From the NCBI GenBank assembly GCA_905221605.1, contig CAJNDS010002304.1, positions 64,001 through 128,000 of the forward strand: a DNA stretch of 64,000 nt, written 5' to 3'. The notes beneath the pieces were generated by a model that was given only the letters and a program-made list of their open reading frames with translations, made no database searches and was not told the DNA's origin. Source of the stretch: Symbiodinium natans (taxonomy: Eukaryota > Sar > Dinophyceae > Suessiales > Symbiodiniaceae). The translations under genes and the position numbers were made by a program. Below, piece after piece: positions 23,498-34,537 of the stretch. Within the stretch, counting starts at the first letter, position 1. Each line of letters begins with the position of its first letter.

Positions 23498-24517
23498 TGA
23501 GTTCCTTGAGCTCTTGCAATGATTCGCAATGTCTTGCGTGGCTGGGAGCGTCTTCCTACACCGATTTCTGCTCGCGGCAGGGGCGCTGCATTATGGTCTG
23601 CTGGTAGTTGCTGGGCTTGGCCCGAGACAACATGCACCCATAATGTCTATAATTAGGCAGCTTGCAGCAATCTGCAGCATGCGGTCAATGTAGTCGCCAG
23701 CACTGAGAGGCGTCAGAAAGAGCAAAAAAACATCCAAGCCTTGGCTCATGCAGTCCGACCACAGTAGATGTGACACAAAGTGTCTATAGGCACACACATG
23801 CTATACAAAAATAAGAAGGCGTGTATTGATGCGTACATGTTTTGCACATGTACTACAGCTCGGCTCTGATGAAGAAATGCTTTTTTCGTGAATGAACAAA
23901 TGGTCTGGACCGGTCTGGATTTGGAACTTGATGCTCGAGATGGGTTCTTGAGGCTGGTTGGCAAAGAAACAAGAATCTGCCGAAACCCTTGCTTGCTCCT
24001 TTTTTTGGGGCCTTTCCCACAATCGCGGGCGCACTCAATATTCGCATCGTTTCTCCATGTCTGACATGGTCGGTGAGCCTTCCTTCCCTGTAAACGTCAG
24101 AAGTGTTGGTGCCTGCTCCTGGCTAATACAGTGCTCAGAAAATCCCTGGGCGATGAGCCGACATTCCCGGACATTGGAACTTAAGGAAGCCACTGGCCTC
24201 TGATTATTGCTCAGGGAGCTTCTTCCTTCAAGGGCCTTTGAGACTCTGAGCTCAATCCTGACTGAGTCCATCCATGAATGAATTTTACTCATCTGCACGC
24301 TGCGGCAGACGGCGAGTCGAACCACCATGCGCTTTTATGATCTTCGTAAGAAGGCCAGCGGATACTTTACAAGACTAAAAAGTTGCAGAACAACATTGCG
24401 CGGCACAAGATGTTGGTGTCCAAACTCTTGTGATGTGGGGAAGCAAGGCTGAATATGGATGAATGGAGGTCGCGGTGCATTCAAGGCTCCAGGGCTGGAA
24501 TGTAGAGGAGCCATTGC
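23498..24517. other. Stretch without a supported gene
   Basis: Lies between the deaminase stop and the VKxE gene. Minus frames at 23746-24047 and 24035-24328 are open but show no recognisable family. Confidence 0.4.
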
Positions 24518-27118
24518 TCAGTTTGCGGACTCATAGAAGCTGTTCACGCGGTCGCTCAGAGTGTCTTTCACACTCTGATCCAGATGGAATGCATGCTCAA
24601 GAGCCTGCAAGGTCATCCAGTGGATGTTCTTGAAGCTGAGGCCCATTTGCTTTACGCAAATGGACAACTCGTCGGTAAGTGACGACCGAAACACTGCCGG
24701 GTCATCCGAGTTAATGGAGCAGGACGTGCCATCCTGGAAGAAGCGGCTGATGGGGTGCGCCTCCCACTGGAGTGATCCATTTGCCTTCTCGAGCTCAATC
24801 GCCTGCGTGGAGACCGAAGAGGTGGGACAAAGCTCGAAGTGCACACCCTTGGACCTTGCGTAGTCATAGGCTTCGCTTCCGACGGATCTGTAGCCGTGCC
24901 CTATGCGGGTGGCGCCATAAGCGTCCATGGCAAAGCGGACGTTGTCGCCTCGCCAGAAGTGTGGGCGGTGCCAGGCGCAAAAAACACGAGACAAGACCTC
25001 ATTCCTATGCATCAAACTCTCCCCAAAAAAATGAGACCAATCTTGGAGGTGCGAGCTGATGCTCGGTTCTAAATCCCTGCAACACAACTTGAACTTGTGT
25101 GTTCTTTGCCAAATCGAGCCTGGTCCTGCCTCAGCAGCATGCACCGTGACCTCAGGAGACTCGAGGGTCCGGGCCCCTGAGATCCGGGGCATGTTCTGCC
25201 AGAGGGTGCCAAGGAAGTGGGGAGGGGGAGGTCGTGCATACACTCTGACTCTAAACCGAAACTGAGCATGCACGGTGACCCCAAAGCCCATCTTCTGCGC
25301 CATTGCCAGGGCATCCCGGTGCGTATCGTGCAGGGCACCGTCCTCGACAGGCACAGTGAAGGAGAAGTCAGTGTGAGGGCGAGTTGCTTCATACGGTCCT
25401 CGAAATGCATCTCGCCAGCTGCGATGTCTACTCCAACCACACCTTGGTTCCGGAACTCCTGGGCTCTTTGATTCTGTGTCCGTCAACATCAGTTCGTAAA
25501 CTCCACAGGCGCTGCTGGCATCGAGTTTGAACACGCAACCCTGTCCTCTGCCAGTGCGATCGTCTGCGCAGACCACGCGGGCTGGGCAGCAATGCAGCAA
25601 AGGATCTGCTTGACCACCAGGCCAAACTCAGCTTGACCTCGGCATCAAGCCTTCTGAAAATCTTCTGAAGACTGATTCTCTGTGCTCTGACGGTCTGACA
25701 ACGTCAGTGTCTGAGCTTGCTTGGTCTGGCAGTTGCGCTACCCTCCTCAACAAAGTTGGTGGCCTTTTTCAAGCCCCGCGCAGACGGCCTTGACACAGGG
25801 CTGGAGACATGAGTTGACTGTGCAGTGCCTTTGGGGGTTTACGACTATAAGGGGCCCCAAATAATCCCCCTATAATAAGGACCCCAATAGGGTACCCCTA
25901 ATATCGTAAACCCCCATATCTGTCCATGCTCTACATTTGGGCCTTGACGGCATCTGCTGCTTTCGACTCGTCGGCAATCTGCCCATCCTCACCTTGTGGG
26001 AGGAACTCAAAAGGCGAGTACCTTCAGGGACTCTTTCTGAAAAGGTTTTGTTTGCTGGCTTGACACACCTATAAAACCTATAAACCCTAAACCCCAAACC
26101 CTAAACCCTAACAATTCGGGGATTTTGCCCTATAGGGCGGCTTTGTGCAGTTTCGGAACTATGTCGGCCTCACTTCCGTATAGATGATGTTGTGCTTCTT
26201 CCGCTCGCGGCAGAACTCGAATGCCAGCTCTTCCAGCAAAGCAAACCGGCCACGAACAATCGGCAAGAAAGTGTAGAAGCAGTCGAGGATGGGGAACAGG
26301 CCGATGATGTCGTTCCCAACCTGGAATGCAGCATGCTTGACAGCTGAGGCCATTTACCATTATTCCCCCTTGACCCCCAAGCTGATTGCCAGTCTTTTGC
26401 AAGTTGCGGCGCAACAAGCGCGGCCAAACACAAGGATGACATTTCTGTATCATAACCGTTCTCCCCCGAAACTTGTCCTTCCTCGTCCCCCGCTTCACGG
26501 CCGGGTGGCGGTGACCAGCGAGGTGAATTTTGCCAGATCTCCCTGGCAGTCGCGCACCGCTTTTCGCACCTCGCAGAGCTACAGGAGATGGTCCGAGTGG
26601 CAGGCAAACTTGCAGAGAGACCCGACAACAGCTTCTACTTTTCAAGTCCGTACCCCCCATTTCACGGGATCCGTGGCACTTCCAGCATCTTGCCGTCCCA
26701 GGGTGTTCGGACCTTCTCCGGGAGCTCCTCAACAATCGACGGCGGAGTCTCTCAGAGTTCAGACACTCTCTGGGAGGGTTCTGCGCCCCCCAGGTTAAAA
26801 TAGTAGGTACCCAGTAGCTCAGGGACAACGGGCAAAGGGACCACTAGGGGCTTCAAAACCTGCTCCCACCTCCAGGTGAGCCTGTGCGGCCCGGAAGAGC
26901 ACCCCCGCATCAAAGGAGCCGTCCAGGTGTACGTGCAGCTCTACCTGAAAACCCCATTCCTCGCCCTACTACTAGGGCTTAGGGTTTAGGGTTTAGGGTA
27001 AGACTCTGAGGCGATAAAAAACCGAAGCATGCCCCCTGGCTTTCAAGAAGATTCCCATGGCCTTTGGGGCTGCAAGCAAGAGCTCGTCCGTGCTGCGGAG
27101 TTCGCATCGTGGGTTTGC
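24518..27118 (-). CDS. Adenosine deaminase, 11 exons, first Met not found
   Basis: Zinc enzyme converting adenosine to inosine in purine salvage. Exons (minus): 27062-27118, 26870-26944, 26680-26748, 26169-26320, 25943-26021, 25764-25788, 25546-25637, 25399-25458, 25280-25342, 25120-25150, 24518-24948; about 377 residues, with all phases consistent. Family landmarks in order: VELHVHLDGS (zinc His23, His25), YTEVRYSP, ILCC, VVGVDIA, VTVHAAEAG (His228, catalytic Glu231; HAGE is usual), RIGHGYR (catalytic His252), FELCPTSS, INSDDP (Asp316, Asp317), stop after FYESAN. All zinc and catalytic positions are kept. Introns: 3 GT-AG, 5 GC-AG, 2 GA-AG. One intron contains a MITE-1 and two contain telomere-type repeat. 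The first exon listed has no Met, so one more 5' exon is expected beyond 27120. Confidence 0.93.
25833..25915 (-). mobile_element. MITE-1 copy with intact ends, in a deaminase intron
   Basis: Perfect 12-bp terminal inverted repeats: GGGGGTTTACGA (25833-25844) and TCGTAAACCCCC (25904-25915). The interior, on the minus strand, matches the other copies (TTAGGGGTACCC, GGGGTCCTTATTATAGGGGG). It sits inside the 154-nt intron 25789-25942. This is the best-preserved copy. Confidence 0.85.
26081..26111 (+). repeat. Telomere-type array inside a deaminase intron
   Basis: CCCTAAA units with a CCCCAAA variant, within the GC-AG intron 26022-26168. Confidence 0.9.
26974..26999 (-). repeat. Telomere-type array inside the first resolved deaminase intron
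   Basis: GGGCTTAGGGTTTAGGGTTTAGGG within the intron 26945-27061, in the opposite orientation to the array at 26081. Confidence 0.9.
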
Positions 27119-27234
27119 CTTAGGTATGGATCTCACACCGTGCCTTGTCTCGATTGCAGCAACTGACGCACATGGGCCATAATATGCCAACAGGCTTTTG
27201 TTTGGCAACTTTGGAAGATATACTACATGAATGT

Positions 27235-27311
27235 GCATATATATATATATATATTGTTTGTATGTGTGTGTGTGTGTGCTTTTGCTTGCTTGCTTGCTTG
27301 CTTGGCTTTTG

Positions 27312-27358
<47 letters not shown>

Positions 27359-27360
27359 CG
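27235..27360. repeat. TA, TG and CTTG microsatellite cluster
   Basis: (TA)8, then (TG)n, then about fourteen CTTG units with one GGCTTTTGG interruption. On the minus strand it reads as artefactual Lys-Gln-Ala-Ser repeats. It lies just upstream of the deaminase exons. Confidence 0.95.
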
Positions 27361-27899
27361 CGCGTGTGCGTGCGCATGCGTTTTGTCTGTGCGGGCGCTT
27401 TGCACTGGGCTTGTGCTGCTTGAGCCCACGTGATTCGCGGAAGTAGATGCCACATTGATCCATTCAGACTTTGTCGGCTAAGCTAAAAGCTGTGATACAT
27501 ACTGTTCGTATGCACAATGTCTGGCCGCTGCAGCCCAGCTGCTTCCGCTCGGTCCTCCTGGGACTTGCTGGCGCCTCGAATGCTCATTATCAGAGAGGGT
27601 TGCAGTCGATGCCAGTGGGCGTGGAACGGGGGACACCCCACCGGCAACGCATCGCGCTTGCAATGTCCGGTCAACTCAGCAGCTGGCCAAGAGAAACAGG
27701 CTCAGATTCCTGCAGCCGAGGTTCCAATCATATTGCCCATGGCTGAGAGTGAGGCAGCCCAGAGCCCAGAGGCTTTTGAACCGAATCGAAAACAGCCGCG
27801 GTGGCATGCCAAGTTCTTCTGTGGCGTGCAAGGCTCTGAGAATCCGGTTTGTCATGTCCCAGCCTTAGCCTTCCCTGTCCCAACATGTTCCCAACATGT

Positions 27900-28101
27900 A
27901 AACTATGTCGGGGCACCAGAATCGGCTCTGGTGGAGGCGGTGCCGGCTCAACACCGGCGTAGGCCTGCCACTTTTCACCGTGCTTGTGTGGGGCGAAGTT
28001 CTACACGGATGTATGCAGCACCCCGTGGCAGTCGCATTTTGGACCTCGGGCCCCTTGAGCTTGAGTTCCTCCACAAACTCATCAAAAAGCCTTGGCACCA
28101 A
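27900..28101 (-). CDS. Partial gene of unknown function, two exons
   Basis: About 28045-28101 reads LVPRLFDEFVEELKLKGPE. A GT-AG intron joins in phase to an exon starting at 27964 that reads AYAGVEPAPPPPEPILVPRH. The helical acidic block followed by a Pro-rich linker looks coding. No family recognised; both ends unresolved. Minus frames near 27483-27674 (ASKSQEDRAEAAGLQRPDIV) may be a later exon. Confidence 0.4.
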
Positions 28102-28137
28102 ATGACATAGGCTTTCTTGAGGGGAAAAAAGAATACA

Positions 28138-28175
28138 CCTAAACCCTAAACCCTAAACCCTAAACCCGAAACCCC
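28138..28175 (+). repeat. Interstitial telomere-type array (CCCTAAA)n
   Basis: Four units and a CCCGAAA variant, immediately upstream of the partial gene at 27900-28101. Confidence 0.9.
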
Positions 28176-28282
28176 ATGTCCCGAGGCACTCCATGGCCAC
28201 AGCGCCCTCGCCCTCGCGAAGCCCCGCGATGCGCTGATCTCCCGAAACCTGGAGCATCTCCTGGTTTCTGCCACACATGCGG

Positions 28283-28325
28283 ATTAGGGTTTAAGGTTGA
28301 AGGTTTAGGGTTCTGGGTTTAGGGG
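28283..28325 (-). repeat. Degenerate telomere-type array
   Basis: TTAGGGTTTAAGGTTGAAGG followed by TTTAGGGTTCTGGGTTTAGG: variant TTTAGGG units. Confidence 0.75.
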
Positions 28326-30296
28326 TACTCCTACTCACCCTTTACCAGTGGGGCGTGGTCTGCATTCTTGTCCGACGCAAGCTGATGCGGGTCTGGGGCT
28401 ACATGACTCGAAGCACCGGCAATAACGATATCTTAGCGGTCTGAGGACCCATCTTGCAGAGGGAGGGGCCTCTAACTGCGCCCAGCTTGTCCCCATAGTG
28501 AACCGCTCGGCGGCTGCCAGCTCCTGGCGCACGGAGACGAACCAACAGTCAAGAGAAGGCCAAAGAAAAACAAAGGAAAGCTTACAAGAAAAGCTTGCAT
28601 CTCAGAAGCCTGCAAGACGCAGAACAACCATGAACCCGGTCAATGTCTGCTGATGCACGGTCAACTTCTTGAGCCCTCACGCCTTCATTGAGAGGACGAA
28701 AGCGTCACGGCCTTCGAGCCAGCAGGTGCTTTCAAAATAGGTTGCATTTCTAGGGCGGCAGAGACCATGTCCACAATGTGGCTAGCTGGGGTTCTTCAGA
28801 GTTAGGGTACCCTTCTAATCTTATACATACCTATAAAAAGCCGGATCTTTCTAACACAGGGGGGGCCCCCCAAGTGACCCTTGCCTTGCCCATCCTTCCT
28901 GTAAGGTCTTGCTGTGTGTGGGGCATTCCAATCGCCAAGTCACGCTTCCTCTCGTCACGATAGAAGTCGGCTTGGGCTTTGTTCTTGAGGTCCACTTCCC
29001 TTGTGGTGTTCCTGGCGAGGGGCGACTATGGGCCACAGCCCACAGGCCAACCCTTAACCCTATAAGCCCTAAACCCTGAGCCCTCTTGTGTGCCTGAGCT
29101 CCCGCATGGAAGCCCAAACTCGAAGAGCCTCAATGGGTGGCTCCTCCTCCTGGGCATTTTTTGGGGGGGTTCAGGGTTTAGGGTTTAGGGGTTTAGGGGT
29201 TTGGGGTTTAGGGCTTAGGGTGGCTTAGAGCTGCCTCGGATTGTTTTGGGGGATGCAGATTCACGGATTCACGGTCCTGATGCAAGCATGCTGCGTTCAA
29301 TAATGCTGTGCGATTTAACCAAAGCATGCCCCAGTTCCCGGCCCATGTCGTTCCAGTCTCCGAATGCTCAGGGACTGCAATCTTCTTTGGGTCTTCAGCT
29401 TCTATCCTTTTAGGGCCCTCCATGTCTTCATTTATGCTTTTCATTCAATTTCTCGTCTTCTTAATATATTCCCTCGCCTGCATCGGCCTTTGCAGATTCC
29501 ATCCCTCCACATCTTCGTGTTCATACAACAATCACCCCGGAACATGAGAAGAAGTGCCCTTCCCAGCAACCTGTCCTGCAGCTCATCACGCCTGGCCAAC
29601 ACGGCCGTTGCATCCTGCCGTTTGTGACGAGGATCGTTCGGCAATCCATTCTGGAAATATATTCCATGCATCGGACCCACGTAACTCCGCAAAATCCTAA
29701 GAGCAGCAACATCAGCAACAATCCATGACTGGTACGGGGGCTACTTGAGAGCCGGGCGACCGAAAGCTACAGTAGGACCCCCAAGGTCGCAAGCGGCCGC
29801 GTCTCTACCGCTTGGCACGAACAGCAAGAACAACACTGGTTAACTTGCTAACTCGAACGATCGTCTCGCCATGACTCACAGCGAGGCAGTTCCTCAAGTG
29901 CAGCACATTTCTGAGGCCGTGAAATCAGCAGTAGGGAAAGCTCGCTGATTGGAGCGCGCGAGTTCTTGTTTACAACCTTCTTGTCTTGGGCCAAGGGCAC
30001 CTTTGGCTCGATATGTCAGGGATCCCCACCTCTTTCCTCGATATGGTTCCCCCCCCCCCCCCCCCCCCTGCAGCTTCCCGCAGCATGCGGCGCCCGAATT
30101 TCGCAAGAAGTCTAAAACCAGCACACAAACAGATTCTGCCAGGCTATCTGAGCTTACAGCTTGCAACTCCCCCCAAAATTCAAGTCCGTTACTGCAGCAG
30201 CCACCACTAAATACACAGCTTGGACTAACCCCCAAAACGACCCCAACAAAACCCAAAACCCTGAGCCCCCACGAGTGGTACTACTAGAACAGCCCA
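28326..30296. other. Stretch with possible exons, none assigned
   Basis: Minus frames at 29208-29444 (GPKRIEAEDPKKIAVPEH) and 29520-29660 (RQDATAVLARRDELQDRLLG) look protein-like, but I could neither splice nor name them. A telomere-type array is at 29170-29221 and a C run at 30050-30068. Confidence 0.35.
29170..29221 (-). repeat. Interstitial telomere-type array
   Basis: Six or seven TTTAGGG units, several with an extra G or T-to-G/C changes. Confidence 0.9.
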
Positions 30297-31673
30297 TGGC
30301 TCCGGCCTTCCACCGCATGCGCGGCCGGCGGAGCTCTGGGTCTGTTGCCATGAGCCGCTGGAGTCGCACGACGCGCTCCTCGAGGGGGGGGCTTTGCGCG
30401 CCAAGGGCTTTGAGAAGCAACCGGGCGAGTTTGGCATTTGAGAGGGTTTAGGGTTTAGGGTTTAGGGTTTAGGGTTTAGGGTTTGGGGTTTCGGGTTTGG
30501 GGTTTAGGGTTTCTGTACGACTCTGGGATAGAAGCCGCATGTTGCGTAGCGTTGCTTGGTGCTTCTGTTTTCGTGCTTCCCAGCGCTCCGCCCGCTTGTC
30601 TGCACGGGCTTTCTCGTGCTTCTCTTCGAGGCGTTCCATGACCTGAATGACTCAATGACTCATTGACTAATATAGGGGCTTTAAGAGTTAGAATAGGGTT
30701 TTGGGGGTTACTATAGCATAACTATACAGGGACCACTTGGGAATCCTATTAGTATCACTTCCGACCCCTATATTACACAGTTTCCAGCAAGCCACCCGAC
30801 ATACAGATGTGGCTAGTAGGACTTTTGGGCTTGTGGCAATTCTGACGGTTTGAGTAAACGGGGCGGATATACACGCTCTGGGATTTCGTTGCTACATTTG
30901 TTCGAAGTGGGTCATCACAGTAGGTATGCTTGGCAAAGTCCCTGGACAGCGTGCCGCAAAATCGGCACACGACTTCGCAACCAACTGATGCGTCGAGCAA
31001 CTGTTTGGAACACCTCGTCTCGCCGAACGTCGGACTTGATCAACGTCCAAGCCTGCTTCACATTCAGGACCAAAAACAAACTCGCCATGCACTACAGACC
31101 CTATAGGCTGGAGTTGCAGACTCCGATATCTTGTTGGACGTCCTTGTCTGAATGCCTGCAATGCTGCCGGCTCCAGGCAAAAAGTTGTGTCTTATCGGGT
31201 GGCAGCTTCTTCTCATGTCGTCTTGGCCAGTCGAGGTCGCTTGGATTTACCGTTCTACACACAACCCAGACCCAGTCCTGCACGTAAATACATCAGTCAT
31301 ATACAGCATGATGCTGCATCATGCTTCTCCTGCGGTGTCCTCATGAGGCATGATGCATGTGCCGCAATGGCAGCATTGACGGGTGGCTTCTTTCACGGAT
31401 CGACCCTTGCGGGCCTTTTGCAGAAGGGGTGTTGCTTGGCTACAAGTAGAGGGCCTCCTCGTCACCCAGGATGCGAGCGGCCTCCTCGTAGGTGGTGCCT
31501 GCTGACGGTACACGGTTGAGGGAATTTTGCTCTTTTTATCGCAGAACTCTCTTCCCGCCTAAGGCATCTGGATCTGAAAAGCGCTCTTCGACCAAACGCT
31601 CGAGGGCTACGGCGGCGTTGCGCGCTTTGGCCCGCGCCTCCGTTGCAGAGGCATTCTCATCACTCTGTGACAT
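30297..31673 (-). CDS. Multi-exon coiled-coil protein of unknown function
   Basis: Starts at ATG 31673: MSQSDENASATEARAKARNA. Exons supported by phase: 31559-31673, 31455-31498 (TTYEEAARILGDEE), from 31414 down (ARKGRSVKEATRQCCHCGTC, with clustered cysteines; end uncertain), 30951-31052 (34 codons, WTLIKSDVRRDEVFQTVARR), and from 30642 down to about 30523 (VMERLEEKHEKARADKRAER, a strong coiled coil). A block at about 30297-30440 (ERVVRLQRLMATDPELRRPR) follows a telomere-type array and is probably the C-terminal exon, though its acceptor is unclear. The intron 31415-31454 is only 40 nt. No catalytic motif seen; family not recognised. Confidence 0.65.
30443..30512 (-). repeat. Interstitial telomere-type array inside a gene
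   Basis: About ten TTTAGGG units with TTTGGGG and TTTCGGG variants, lying between two coding blocks of the coiled-coil gene, hence probably intronic. Confidence 0.95.
30670..30776. mobile_element. Possible small inverted-repeat element in an intron
   Basis: Begins AATATAGGGG and ends CCCCTATATT, a roughly 10-bp inverted repeat, and shares GGGGGTT and CTATTAGTAT-like blocks with the MITEs. It lies inside the GC-AG intron 30643-30950. It could be a third family or a decayed MITE-1. Confidence 0.4.
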
Positions 31674-32219
31674 GGTCGTGAATTCCCAGTAGCTCCCCTG
31701 GACGCGTCCGATCTCTGAGTCGGTCCCAGCATGTCAACTTTCGTCCACACATGCAGGCACCAGCATGCACGACAGCCGCGCGAAGATTTCGAATTGCATG
31801 CAGCCTCGATCTCGCCTCGCTTGAGCGCCAGACTCAGCAGCTCCTGAGGTGATGGGCTGTGCATCAAGTTATTGCCAAAGTTAAATCTGGTCCACCCAAC
31901 ATCTGCAGCGCTTGCTACGTTCCATGGCTTAGGCTTCGCCTTCTGCTTTGTTGGTAACTTCAGGCAAATTCATGACCCAGGATCCGCGAAGACTTGCTTC
32001 TGGACTGGCTCACCTCGGCCACGAAGATGCATCGCTCCGCGTGCAAGCAACTGTTGGCATCGAGATTCCCAAGTAGCCACTACCCTGAGTCCAAACCCTC
32101 GATCTGCACTCCCGTCCTCAACATTCAGATGACCTCTTGGTAGCTTTTGTTGGTTGGGAGCCCAGAACCCACAAAGGGGTAACCTGGGCACCCCTGGGCT
32201 ACCCTTAGGCGTCGATACG

Positions 32220-32310
32220 GTGGTTTCCGAATTTCCGGTACCGTATTGCGGTCCTTATTATAAGGGAATCCTACTATTTGGGGGTCGATTCTAGGGGTCA
32301 CCCTTTTTCA
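32220..32310 (+). mobile_element. MITE-1 copy, right end lost
   Basis: GGTTTCCGAATTTCCGGTACC, then CGGTCCTTATTATAAGGGAA, TCCTACTATTTGGGGGTC and TAGGGGTCACCC. The right terminal repeat is missing and telomere-type repeat follows within about 15 bp. Confidence 0.7.
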
Positions 32311-32322
32311 GCACGGACTGAG

Positions 32323-32370
32323 GCCTAAACCCTAAACCCTAAACCCTAAAAACCCTAAAACCCTCAACCC
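32323..32370 (+). repeat. Interstitial telomere-type array (CCCTAAA)n
   Basis: Six units, some with extra A, directly next to the truncated end of a MITE-1. Confidence 0.9.
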
Positions 32371-32489
32371 CCCATATTGCCTACCAAGTGTCTAACACCT
32401 TCAGCCTGGGGAGCATCCCGGGCCAACTCTTGGACCCGGCGCCAGTCCCAGGATGCCTCGAAGAGCCCCCTAGCAGACCCTCAAGGGCT

Positions 32490-32516
32490 TGGGGTTTAGG
32501 GTTTAGGGTTTAGGGG
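32490..32516 (-). repeat. Interstitial telomere-type array (TTTAGGG)n
   Basis: Three to four units in inverted orientation relative to the array at 32323. Confidence 0.9.
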
Positions 32517-34478
32517 GGAGGGTGAGCTAGTGAGCAGCAGATAAGAGCAGGTCAATTTGGGTCACGCGCTTCCTTGGCTGTCTGAAACATGCTGGAAGTC
32601 AGAAGATGTGGTTCAGGTTTGTTAGGGAGCCTATGGCTCCAAGGGTGAAGGCAGCTACACACCACCATTGCCCTTCGTTTCATCGTACTGAAGGGGTGAG
32701 GCTGCGAGGCTCACGATTACGAAGGGGGGGGGAGGGGGAATGGCTACAGCTGCCGCAAGGGTACGTCGACTTGCCGTTCTTTGAGGAGCTCCTGAAAAGG
32801 GATCAGCATCTGAAGCATTCCAAAGCCTAGTCTATTGGGTGACGCTCCCCTATTATAAACCCTAAACCCTAAACCCCTTCTCCTGAAAAGCTTGGCGCTG
32901 CTCCGTTCGGGTTTCTGGCAAGGGCCGGTCGTCAAGCCCGGTGCTCTCGCCGCGGAGCTTGCGCCTCAGATAGACTCCCAATCTCTCCCAGTATTCCTAC
33001 ATTACTAGCTCCTGGTCTCAGTCGATCGTTATACTACTCTATTCCTATATCAGCAAATCACGATTTGCAATATGACCATATAACAATGTTCTTTTCTTTC
33101 TGTTGCTTCCAGTGCTGCCGTCGCTTGGAAGGGTTTGCGGCTGAGACCGGTGCAGCTCCGGTGGCATGCTCCAGCAGCTGACTTTTGTCTCCTGTTGCTG
33201 GTCACAAGGGGTTGTGCATGTACATACGGATGTACATACGGATGCAGCTAGAGGCCATAGCTTGTGCCGCTGAAGTTGCATGACACCCGGCCTTGTTGTG
33301 GTAGAATATTCGGCCATCCCAGATCCTCGGCACAGAAAAAAAAAGCAAGTGCAACGATGCCAGGGCAAGATCTCATCCTTCTAGCTACCTTCAGATGCAA
33401 GCCAGCTTCCGATACTGCTTCCAGGCTGTGGCATTCACAATCCGCTCGCTGTCGGTCATCAGCGACTCGGGCTTCTCCCATTGTGAGATGCCAGTTTCCT
33501 TGAAACATGAAGGTCCAAGGGCTTCCTGGACTCTAACCTTTCAAAACGCCTCAAGGACCCCTTCACATCTCAATCAACTTCCCAAACCCAGCGCCAAGCC
33601 ATCTCCCCCACCTCGTTGTGAAAGAACTTCCGGCCATCTCCAGTCTGATGCTCACTCCAGCCCTGCTCGCTGCCCGCGCTGCCTTGCCTTCCGCGGGAGT
33701 AACGGGTTTAAGCGGAGTGAACGCGCGTGAATTGCGAACCTCCAAAAAGTACACCAACAAACTTCCACGTCCTGCATCTACAAAGATTACTTTGAAGTTT
33801 CTCGCGACTCGGATGGCCACGCCTACTTGAAGCCCAAATTCCCTTCAGACTCCCGACTCCCAACAGCCCAAACCCTAAGCCCGGGTGCAGCAGCTGCCGC
33901 TGCAGGAGCGCAGCTGCTGCTGCACCGGCGGCTGCGGCGGCGGAAGGAGCGGCCATGGGACCTGTGCAAACGGGGCTATCCAGAAGTCCCTGTGACATGT
34001 TCAGCTGGAGTCTTGCGCCCGTTTCCAGCTTGAGCCCAACTTTGGGCCCACTCCTGATGTAGATTAAGCCTAAGTGGAGTGGGGAATGAGGTTGGAGGTA
34101 GATGATATGGAGGCAGCTGGGAATTCTGACTCTACGAAAGAAAGGTGAGGGCTGCAACATAAAAATGCCCGCGAAGCAGCTCTGCGTTCTGGCGGCACCG
34201 ACAGCATCCATGAACCCTTTTTGCTTCAGGTCTCCTCAAGTAGCTTGCCTGAACTCATTTCTTTTACGGCTGGGACTGCCGCATTGCCTGCCTGGGACGA
34301 ACTATGCCATTCAAGAGCTTGCCTGAACCCTAAACCCTAACCCACACTCTTTTGAACCCAGGCTCTGAGCATCAGCTGGGACCACCAAGCACTGCCCTGA
34401 ACAGCCCTTTTGCATCCGGACTCCAGTGGGTGATGCCAGAAGCTGCCCTAAACAACTCTAAGCCCTGAACCCGAAGCA

Positions 34479-34537
34479 CCCTAAACCCTAAACCCTAAAC
34501 CCTAAACCCTAAACCCTAAACCCTAAACCCTAAACCC
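34479..34537 (+). repeat. Interstitial telomere-type array (CCCTAAA)n
   Basis: Eight perfect units, among the longest pure arrays in the window. Confidence 0.95.

Noticed and set aside
27284-27357. Regular CTTG repeats, at first sight a spaced array
   Set aside because: Units are 4 bp without spacers: a microsatellite, not a CRISPR array.
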